The translations under genes and the position numbers were made by a program. A DNA stretch of 25,504 nucleotides from Lepidodermella squamata. Lineage: Eukaryota > Gastrotricha. The notes beneath the pieces were generated by a model that saw nothing but the letters and a program-made list of their open reading frames with translations, made no database searches and was not told the DNA's origin. The DNA lies in the NCBI GenBank assembly GCA_047495785.1, contig JBLDXI010000087.1, positions 1 through 25,504 on the forward strand, written 5' to 3'. This document shows positions 10,019-18,863 of this stretch, in pieces; positions within the stretch are counted from its first letter, which is position 1; each line of letters begins with the position of its first letter.

Positions 10019-10260
10019 ACTTCTGCGGTTCAATTGTTCAATTGCTCTGCTGTTCTACTGTTCTCTGATGGGATCGCACGGACGCATACATCGGCAAACC
10101 GAACCCAAATCGAAACTCGTCACTTCTGCGGTTCAATTGTTCAATTGCTCTGCTGTTCCATTGTTCTCTGATGGGATCGCACGGACGCATACATCGGCAA
10201 ACCGAACCCAAATCGAAACTCGTCACTTCTGCGGTTCAATTGTTTAATTGCTCTGCTGTT
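10019..10260. repeat. 103-bp direct tandem repeat, two full copies plus a partial third
   Basis: Copies start at 10019, 10122 and 10225 with a spacing of exactly 103 bp. The first two copies are nearly identical; the third runs about 36 bp before it meets the DoxX gene end. Each unit contains an internal octamer-like ladder (TTCAATTG TTCAATTG CTCTGCTG TTCTACTG TTCTCTG), followed by GATGGGATCGCACGGACGCA and a GGCAAACCGAACCC block. Short ORFs predicted inside (for example 10038-10226 minus) are translations of the repeat itself and are not genes. This looks like an intergenic repeat family of the host genome rather than a transposon: no terminal inverted repeats or transposase are seen. Confidence 0.8.
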
Positions 10261-10648
10261 TATTTCGTCCTTTTCCAATACCCAACACATCTCGTGAGAG
10301 TCCCCAGGCACACAATCATCAGCATACTATACTCCACTCCATTCCTCCCTCCTCCTACAACAAACCATCCCTCGTGTGCGTGTATCATTACGATCCCTGC
10401 GATCAGTTGGATCATGAACGCTATACAAAGGATGGATGTCCAGCGGTCGAGAATGATGAGGACGGCAGCAATGATCTCGAAGAATGTAATGATCCAGGCC
10501 GTGAATGGCGGAAAGCCGAATGAGGAAAGCCAGGCGTCGAACGAGCGACACCGCCTACGCTAAGTCGGTATACTCCGTGGATAAGCATGTTTCCGGCGCA
10601 GGCAATGCGCACAATTGCCAACGGAAGCGCGTATTGGGTAATGGGCAT
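10260..10648 (-). CDS. DoxX-like membrane protein, frameshifted and overwritten by a barcode
   Basis: A small membrane protein of about 129 residues of the DoxX family, once one missing base near 10540-10541 is allowed for. The N-terminal frame gives PLAIVRIACAGNMLIHGVYRLSVGGV. The shifted frame gives FDAWLSSFGFPPFTAWIITF, EIIAAVLIILDRW, GWFVVGGGRNGVEYSMLMIV. The four-helix layout and the HG...GWFVGGG...EY pattern are typical of DoxX. The barcode at 10285-10301 replaces about six codons close to the C-terminus. The frame continues straight through it to a TAA at 10260-10262, giving a plausible tail (GYWKRTK). DoxX proteins are often tied to redox or sulfur chemistry, but the role here is unknown. 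It stands alone between the giant gene and the repeat region. Confidence 0.72.
10285..10301 (+). other. Sequencing barcode remnant (matches PacBio bc1003 from memory) + T
   Basis: The 16-mer ACACATCTCGTGAGAG followed by T is identical to strings at 11983, 18455 and, in reverse complement, the window end. The orientation (barcode, T, then insert to the right) is that of the start of a library read. It lies in the C-terminal codons of the DoxX-like gene, and the frame passes through unbroken, so it appears to replace rather than interrupt about 17 bases. Confidence 0.9.
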
Positions 10649-10720
10649 AGGCCCTAAAAATACTGTAAGGGCCTTTGAATTGCAGGATCAGATTGGGTAT
10701 AAATTGACAAAAACGCCAAT

Positions 10721-13700
10721 TCAACGCTTCTGAACCTTGACCATCTTAACCCCTTCTGGCAGGAATATCTGCACCAGATAAATTCCAGAGGCGAAAGGCG
10801 ACATATCCAGTTCACCGGTAGTGGCGGTTCCCTGTTGGTTCAGGCGAAGTGTGCCAACTACCTGGCCTGAAAGATTCATCAACTGGACTTTCGTTACAGG
10901 CGCGCGATCGTGGCGGAAATAAAGCACTTCGCTGACAGGGTTAGGATATACGTCGACTGATGCGTCCCAGTCTGACTCGCCGCCTGCCGTTACGTAGATG
11001 AACGATGTCTCCGACATGCACTGTCCCACAGAAACCCGGACTGTATAGTTTCCATCTGTCTTCGGCTTCAGGCTTGACAGCGTATCATTGGCCAACAGTG
11101 CATCATTCAGATACCACTGTTTCTTCCGGGGACGTTGACTGTAAGCGAATCGTTGCGAAGTACAATGATGGGATCGTTGTAGTGTATGACGGTTGCAGTA
11201 ACTGGCACGCGCTCACTTTCGCATCCTGCATTGGTAATGACGGACACATAGAACGTCTGGGTCTTCTGTAGGGTCGGTGTCGTAAATCCACCGCCTGTGA
11301 ACAGAGGACTAGTATCATCTGGTTTCGCATACCATTGGTAACGCTGGCCCGCAGCGGCACCGGTAGCGGTCAACGTGGCGCTTCCTTCCGGCAGATCGAC
11401 GGGCCAACACCGGCTGTGGGCGCGGACACTGTTTCGGAAACAAATGTGACTGTCTTCGTAATCGATTCCCCGCATCCATTGAGCGGAGTTGCCACCACGC
11501 TGACACGATTAATGCCTGTGATCAATGCTTCGGATGAAACAGTAACTCCTATCGATCCACCGTTGCCGGGTTGGGCGGCAATCAAACGTTCATTTACCGA
11601 TACGGAATAACTCGCCAGGCCCGAGGTCTTTGTGAGCTCGATGAGCGCATCCGAACCTTTGCAGACCGTTGTCGCGGAAACCAAATAGTCCATTGGCGCT
11701 ACCTGTCGGACGAATCGCAAAGTAAACCGTGAACTATTACTGCTCGCTGGATTTGTAGTAACGCTGAAGACGTACGTAGAATCAAGCAAAAGGTTGGACT
11801 CTGTTCCGGTGAAGGCATCTGCCAGCGTAATGTCGACGGCATCATTGAATGACGCCAGTTCGCCGAACGTTAATGTATAGTTGCCCGCGGGCACGTTGTC
11901 AAATGCGAGGCCAACTGAAGCCGAGCAAAATGAAGTACTGAGGGAATTGATCGCCAGTTTGTCCTTTCCGGACAGCTGGGTGACACATCTCGTGAGAGTA
12001 CGAATGTGTCGATCAACAAGCCATCTTCGCGGAAATGAACAATAGCCTCGTCCCGTACGCTTCCCTGTGCCAACGTTACACGCACGAAATTCTCGGGGGT
12101 TGTCTTTCTGAAGAATGAGGTCTGAGTACCCGCAACCTTGGTGTTCTCGTTCAATGAAAGTGCCGGTGATGATGACGATGCCTTCACCCAGAAGGCCTGA
12201 CCAGCCGTAATGTATCTTGAACCGCCGTTGGTTCCTACGAGCCCGTTCCAAGTGGGCATATTGGCCACCCGCGACGGCATTGTCGCGTATGTATACCGTG
12301 GCATTGATGTTCGTCTTTGTCCATCCCGTGGCCGCGTTCCAGTCGATGGTAGCGGGATATGGATTACCAACCAGGTTCCACCCGTCGTTGGCGATGGTCC
12401 CCGAAGAGGTGAATGAGACCGGCATGCTGATGAGGCCGCTATTGATCGGTCCACGCAGATCCCACAGCGCTGTGGGGATGAGGTTGCCTCGCACAAACAT
12501 GGCATACCCCCTGCCCGGCTGAAATACTTCGGTGTTCGTAGTGACCGGGAAAGCAACATACCCCCCATCGATGCCGTTCGTGATGACCGTTTCATCGTAC
12601 GAAAACATGGATGCCGTTGTCGTACATCCCGTGCAGAGGCTCCGCCCCGTAAAATTCCCGGAGATGGGTATTTCATTTTGCATATCGGCAACCGTCGCGT
12701 TACGGACCGGAGCAGAGATGTAGCGGTAGATTCTTCCGCCGCTGGCTCCTTCAATTGTCATAAATCGCTGCACGGTGACGTTACCGGTCACACTCGCACC
12801 AGCAGGCAGTGTCGCGATCGCAGCATCCCGGTAGGACTGTCGCCTGTGGAGATGAGTCTCAATACCGAAGAGTTCGAACCTCCATCCGCATCGACGGTAA
12901 CATTCGAAGCAAGCGTCAAGACACCGCGCAGGTTCTGATTCGTTTCCACGCTGACACCCGGCGAACTCAGGTTAGTAACATTCACATTAACGAAATCGGT
13001 AACCGACGAACCTCCAATGTTCTGCGTGCTAGCGCCCTTAAATAGGATGTTGCTCGTCGCGCCGATAGTGAACGTTCCGTTATTGACCCAATGGCCGTTG
13101 AGTCGAAGTGTTGCCAGATTCGGCAATACCGCTGTGGTAGCATTCGTAAGGGTGTTCACCTCCGTGGCCGTCGTTGCACTGAACGTTTTTGACCCGGGAT
13201 TCGAGAGGAGCAGATTGGCATAATCTATCGGCGCGATGGCCTGCGCTCCTCCATTATATTGAACGGTACTGCTTGCGTCGAATGTATAACCAAGCGTGAA
13301 TACCGGCATGGTATTCACTGAGCCAATCACCAGCGTGGTGTTGGCATCCATGCTGAGCGACCCCCCGGTGCCAGTGTTTTCCGTCACACTAAAGCCGAGC
13401 AAGTCCAGCGTTCCTGCATTCACGGTTAGAGTTCGTATGCTGCTGATATTTCCACTTAGAGACAATGTCGATGATGGCTTGTTGATCGACACATTCGTAA
13501 ATCTTGTGGTAACTGGTCCGCCCACCTGGCCTGGTGTGGTGCCGGTGAAGTTCACGGTTGCGTCGCCCGGAAGGAAAGAAGCGTTACTCACCATGTTTCG
13601 CTCCACGTTAAAGTTGGCTGTCGCTTCCACCACTCCGTTCACGCGAATGTCGTAGAAGTTGATTGTGCCGCTGCCGCCGATCTGGGCAGTGTCCACCGGG

Positions 13701-16700
13701 CTTAGTATGAAGGTAGAAGTGTTGCCATCCAGAAGACCGTTTACAAGAAGGTTACTCTTGACCGTATGTGTCCGGCCGCTGCCTGACATGAATCTCGCGT
13801 TCGTCGCAACGGTCAAGTCGCCATTGATATTCAGATCACCTGCTGCGGTGATGCCACTGGCATTTGTATTACTGAATATGACGTCGTTGAATGCGGAAGG
13901 AGTTCCCACAATTGAAAGTGCGTTGGCTCCACCAAACTCAACCGTACCCGTGTTCTGGAAACTGGTGCCCGAGCCTAGTGTGATCACCACCGGCCCTGTT
14001 GCGATCGGTAGGCCTGGGACTATATTAAACTTTCCGCTTCCGGTAACTATTCCGGAATTGGTGAAGGTTGCCCGGAAAGTGTGGTCTGGGGTAGATCCAT
14101 TCCATCTGCCCGACGTGTTCACGGTAAAGTTCCCCACGACCGTCCATGGCTGATTGGCGGTAACTCCTGCTGTGTTGTTGATGGTGACATGCGTGAATGT
14201 CGGAGCGATCGTCGAAACTAATACGGGCGAAACAGAACCGTTGAAAAAAACGGTGTTCGTCAGCGAGGGCGACACCAGTGCTCCATCCTGATCAATTGTC
14301 TGCACCTGAGTTCCTGAAAAGATCACATCTCCATCGCTTCTCAATGTACCATCCAGTATAACATCACCTGAGAAGGTCACCGGGTTGGTGCCGGCATTGA
14401 GAGTTCCCGGAACATTTGCGAGTCCATTAACGGTGAGCGCCGTTCCTGTAGAAGCCGTATAGCTTCCGGAAATGTTTAATGAACTGAAGGTCGTAGAACC
14501 GGTAATTGATTTGCTGGTACCAAGAAGTTCTACGGTTCCGGCAGCGGGCGTGAAGCTCCCGCTATTGGTCCAACTTCCCTGGAGGCTGACCGTACGGCCT
14601 GCCCCGTCGAACGTAGCGCCGGTGTTGATCGTTAGGTCGCCATTTACCTGGATGTCCCCGGCCAGCGACTTTGCAGTCGCTCCGCCATTTGCGAACACAA
14701 GGCTTCCGTACGTCATCGCGGGTACACTCTGCGCAGCGGTTCCATTAAAGATCACGGTGCTATTGGCGGTCAGCAATTGCGCATCATAGTTCGCAGGAAA
14801 ATTCGAGGCGCCGCCCACTCGCAGCGTTGCCCCATCACCAATCGTTAACGTCCCACCTGCAGCACTTCGGTTCACAGAGAAAGCGCCAATATCAAACACG
14901 CCTGAATTGATGGAGAGATCTCCATTGATCACAAGATCATTGGCTGGTGTTACCACGCCTCCAGTCTTGTTGATGACCAGGTCGTTGAAGGTAGTTTGTA
15001 CAATGGTCTGGGTCGCCGCACCATTAAGAACTACCACCCCATCCGCAGAATTGAAGGAGCCCGAACGGTTCCAGTTACCACCTACACGCATGGTGGCGTT
15101 GTTAGTTGTTACGGTCGCACCTGCGCTGATGTCGACATTCCCCGCAACATCAAGTGCTGCGTTGATGTTGACATTGCTCGCACCGGAAACGGTAAGACTA
15201 CCATTAACGGTCGACGCAGTGGGAAGTGTAGCGATACCTGCCGTCTTAAAAATGGCAAGATTGTTATAGGTTAAGCCCCCGGCGATGACCTGGTCTACCG
15301 TCCCATTATAAGTCACCGTACCCGTGCCTGCCGAAAATGTACCCGCCGTATAATTGAATGCATTACCGATCAACAGGTTTCCGTTGCCTGTAAACGACAC
15401 AGAACCTGAACCGGACTGATTGAGGGAACCGGAAATAGTGATCGTACCCGTCGACAGCGAAAGCTGAATGCTACGCGTTGCGCTGCCGTTACTTAACGTG
15501 ACATCACCTCCCACGGAAAGCGAGCGTGCACCGACCGCGATTGCATGTACCTGATCGGCAAGCCAGTCGCCCGTCATATTTCCAGTCACGTTCAAAGATC
15601 CTGCACCGCCTCCTATCGTAAGTGTAGCCGCCTTGATACTCCCGAAGAAGATCGACTTGGAAGTAACAGCGGTAGTGATCGTTGGCTGATTGGTGAAAGT
15701 TTCTGTACCGATGAGAATATTGTCATTAACACCCGGAACGACTCCCGACTTCCAGTTGCTCGCTGTGTTCCATGCCGTGCTGGTTGTGCCCTTCCACACC
15801 TGAATGGTACTTCCGTCAGAGAATGTCCAGCGGCCCGTGATATCGGTAAATGAAGTCTGTTGAACCCAGTTATTATTTACGTCATTAGCCGATTTTCCGG
15901 CAGTAACCCAACCGCCAGAGAATCGCCACAGGCTCATGTTGGCTTCGGCGTTTCCATTCAACTCCGTATCCTCGTAGTGCATGCGAACGTTTGCTACGTA
16001 AGAGCCAATGCGCGTAACGTTGACTGTGTAAGATCTATTGACGGACGCCTGTGCCGGAAAGTCCGAAACGGTGGCCGAAACGACGTTGACCGTTACGGAT
16101 GTGACAGAACCACTGATGCTGGTGAACGTGATGGTATTGAACGAACTCTCGAAAGCATATGCGGTATTCGCCAGGAATGTATGCGTGCGCGTGATCGTAC
16201 CCAGGATCACGGCGTTGCCGGTCCTCGTCCCCGTGATCGTCACGGAATTGGCGCCTGTCAACATCCTGCCATTCGTCATGGTCAGGTTGTTGGTGGTGAT
16301 GCTATTGTTCAGCGTTACCGTGGTGGTAGTCGTGCTCTTGTTCAACGTCAGGTTATTGAACGTCGTGGTGCCCGTGGTTGATGTGTTAAGCGCTCCATTG
16401 AAGGCAACCGTGCTCGTCGCCGGCACGAACGTTCCATTGTTGATCCAGTTTCCGCTTACCGTATGCGTGAAGGTGGCCCCATTGAAGGTAACACCTGGAT
16501 TGATGGTTAGATTGCTACCCGTCGTCGTTGCTCCGGCCGCTGTCTTGGTACCGCCTGTGGCAAGGATCAGGTTGTTGTACGTGGCTGCCGCAATGTTCTG
16601 ATTTCCGGATCCATTATATACGAATGTGTTGGGTGTCGTCGTAGTTGTATTGAGCGTACCCGCTGTGATCGTGAAGGCACCGGCAACGCGCAGTGTGGCA

Positions 16701-18544
16701 TTGGCTGCGAGTTGCAGTCGGGTGCCATTGATGGTTACGTTGAAGAGATCGTGTGTTCCACTCACGAGTGAGGTGCCAATAAAGCTCACAGTTCCCGCAG
16801 TGGCCGTGAGTTTGCCCGTTCCGGATACAGCAGACCTGATTGAAATATTGACTGCAGTACTTACCTGTCCATTGAGTTGCAGCGCAAAGAAGGTCGTCGA
16901 ACCGGCTCCGCCAATTACTGGCGACGCACCGGAGAATGTGATCGTTCCTGCCGTCGCATCGAATGTACCCGTGGTTGTCATGTTGCTGCGGATCGTGATC
17001 GGCACACGCGCAGACACTGTTCCGGATACCACCAGGTTAAATAACGAGTGGCCTGTTCCGGTGATGGTCTTGGTCGCGCCCGAAAGAGTGAGCGTGCCTC
17101 CATCGTTGTGAGTAAATGTTCCCGTGCCGGTGGTTGCCAGGTTGCCGGTCACAGTTACACTGGTCGACGAACAGGTCACCCCTGCTCCTGTCACCGTCAG
17201 GTTATTGAAGTTCAGAACTCCCCCGCCGCTGATCACACGTGCGGCACCAGTGAAGCGCGCCGTTCCCGTGTTGCCATTAAAGATACCGGCGTTACTAAAG
17301 TTACCTGCGAAATTGTGGGTTCCAGCTCCTGCATTGAAGGTAGTCAGGTTACCCAGGCTGACGTTACCAGATACGGTAAGCGCCGCAGTTGCAGTAAGTG
17401 TGAGCGAAGAGGCACTTCCGAGCGTGGCCGTGAGATCACCGGCAACGGTCATAGCGGTAGCTGGAAATGTCTTGATTACGCCGCCCGTTGTCCCGCGGAG
17501 CACCAGGTGACCGTACGTCTTGCTCGAGATCGCCTGGTTGGTTCCTCCATATACAACCTGACTTGTAGCTCCAAGAGTATACGTGTTATAGTTGGCCGGG
17601 AATGTGTTGGTTCCTCCGATAATCAACTGCGCTCCATTGGAAACGACGAAGGTACCACCACCGGTCGCGTTACGGTTGAGTGTGAACGCTCCGATATCCA
17701 GCGTTCCGGCATTTAGATTGACACGACCCGCTGCTGCAGAGGTAGACTGCATCACTGTATTGGCGGCCAGTGTTTTTACAGAACCCCCGCTGATCGTCAG
17801 CGTTCCGTAACTAAGTGTAGCGATCGTCTGACTGGTCGACGTTGCTGCGTATTCCACAACACTCGTCGCGTTAAGCGTTGGATTAATGGAATAGTTGCCG
17901 GAGAAGAGTGAAGCAAATACCCTGATCCTGCCACCACCGTTCACCGTAAAAGTTGAGCCTGCGAGTGTGACGAGGTTGGTAGATGTCACCGGGTCGAATA
18001 TACCACTCACCACAAACGCATTCACCACTGTGATGCTGGCACCCAGCGATGTCGTACTACCGGAATTGATCGTGAGCCGGCGAAAACTCGTCGCACTGTT
18101 GATCGCCTGTGTGGTGCCCGAGAAAACCACAGTTGCCCCGGCAACGGTCGGATTGTAGGTTCCGGTATTCGTCCAGTTTCCCCGTAGACTGATCGTGTTG
18201 GCAGTATGCCGAAGCGTACCTAGTGCGGCGATATTCAGATTGCTGTTGACGTTCAGCAGGGCGTTGACCGTAAGAGTCGTTGCCCTCGTTCCACCACCGA
18301 CAGTAAGTGATCGGCAAGCGGCCGTTGCTGTTACAGAGGGTTGGAATGTTCCTGTGAAGTTGGCGTCTCCCACGATGGCATCCAGGGTTGCTGTGGGGAC
18401 TCCATTTGTCCAGTTCGCGGCCGTGGCCCAGGCAGTGCTGGTGGTTCCCCGCCAACACATCTCGTGAGAGTCACTCAGGGAGGTCAGAAGCATTAAGAAA
18501 AAGACAATAAGAAGCCGATACTCAGTAACTCGCTGAGAGATCAT
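10721..18544 (-). CDS. Giant T9SS-sorted beta-strand-repeat surface protein (~2,600 residues), multiple frame breaks
   Basis: One very large surface or adhesin-like gene split into several frames. The start at 18544 gives a signal peptide (MISQRVTEYRLLIVFFLMLLTSLS). An intact stretch of about 1,900 residues follows, made of Ser/Thr/Gly/Asn-rich beta-strand repeats of the type GNLTI...GATFNG...GNWINNGTF. A WRGTTSTAWATAANW motif near the start recurs near residue 910 as WKGTTSTAWNTASNW. A ~100-residue super-unit (DIGAF..NR...GG..L.IGG...FPANY) recurs near residues 285, 1215 and 1715. C-terminal to this are a YISAPV segment, Ig-like modules (YQWYAKPD...TFYVSVITNAGCESE) and a T9SS type A sorting domain (VYPNPVSEVLYF ... 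GIYLVQIF ... VKVQKR). Frames break near 12827-12829, 12254-12256, 11380-11398 and 11126-11131, mostly in short homopolymers, and at the barcode at 11983. These are most likely contig errors. Confidence 0.85.
11983..11999 (+). other. Sequencing barcode remnant + T inside the giant gene
   Basis: Same 16-mer plus T as at 10285. On the minus strand the coding frame before it (ending DEAIVHFREDG...IDTF) differs from the frame after it (LSGKDKLAINSLSTSF). The barcode replacement here is therefore accompanied by an indel, or replaced a slightly different number of bases. It marks the start of the read that supplies sequence to the right. Confidence 0.9.
18455..18471 (+). other. Sequencing barcode remnant + T in the signal peptide region of the giant gene
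   Basis: Same 16-mer plus T. On the minus strand it is translated as SHEMC at the signal peptide cleavage region, between LLTSLSD and WRGTTSTAW, where an Ala-Gln-type cleavage site would be expected. The frame is kept across it, which indicates base-for-base replacement rather than insertion. Confidence 0.9.
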
Positions 18545-18671
18545 AACATTGGGGGTGTTTCACAAATCCGTCCTCGCCTCTTGCCTTGTGGGCAAACTAC
18601 ATCCAATGCCAGCTCAGGCCCGTTTTACCAGGCTCTTCATTTTAAGGTTTTAGGCTACCAGATGGGCGCTA

Positions 18672-18679
18672 CAAAGATA
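18672..18679 (-). promoter_or_regulatory. -7 box for the giant surface protein gene
   Basis: On the minus strand this reads TATCTTTG, a perfect TAnnTTTG box, in AT-rich DNA about 130 nt upstream of the giant gene ATG. A T-rich stretch (TATTTTCTATTAGG) sits at roughly -33 spacing but lacks a clean TTG. The implied leader is about 120 nt long. Confidence 0.5.
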
Positions 18680-18725
18680 GGAACTTGTTGGAACGCCTAA
18701 TAGAAAATATTCAATTATCACACAG

Positions 18726-18784
18726 TTCTTACACCAAAAGCACATGATGATGCGTTTTTGACCCAATTTCCCATTGTGTAAGAA
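18726..18784. repeat. 9-bp perfect inverted repeat, 41-nt loop
   Basis: TTCTTACAC at 18726-18734 is matched by GTGTAAGAA at 18776-18784. The pair lies upstream of the giant gene's -7 box. The loop is too long for a good terminator, so an operator-like role or chance are both possible. Confidence 0.3.
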
Positions 18785-18809
18785 TTACACGTGGCAGAGG
18801 AGGCCCGGA

Positions 18810-18827
18810 ATGTCTTGAAAAAGACAT
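18810..18827 (-). terminator. Short hairpin downstream of the crystallin gene
   Basis: A perfect 7-bp stem, ATGTCTT-GAAA-AAGACAT, begins 37 bp past the stop of the crystallin/DUF4476 gene in its direction of transcription. There is no T-run immediately after the stem, so an intrinsic terminator function is uncertain; it may instead protect the mRNA 3' end. Confidence 0.3.
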
Positions 18828-18863
18828 CCTGCGGCATCCCTTGCCTCGCAAGTTGGGCGACGG

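Larger units (their letters stand above)
18545..18863. other. Intergenic region between the giant gene and the crystallin gene
   Basis: No gene is seen in this 319-bp gap. It holds the probable promoter and a leader of about 120 nt for the giant gene, a 9-bp inverted repeat with a long loop (18726-18784), and a compact hairpin (18810-18827) just past the crystallin gene stop. Each is listed separately. Confidence 0.6.

Noticed and set aside
10038-10226. 62-residue ORF in the tandem repeat region with a repeated peptide
   Set aside because: Its two-fold peptide repeat simply translates the 103-bp DNA repeat; there is no independent start signal or family resemblance.
10019-10260. CRISPR array
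   Set aside because: The unit is 103 bp and directly tandem, with no short repeat/unique spacer alternation and no cas genes nearby.
12809-18467. Many plus-strand ORFs opposite the giant gene (for example 15860-16381, 16038-16601, 17048-17716)
   Set aside because: They are antisense shadows of a repetitive Ser/Thr/Val/Gly-rich gene, with low-complexity products and no recognisable domains.
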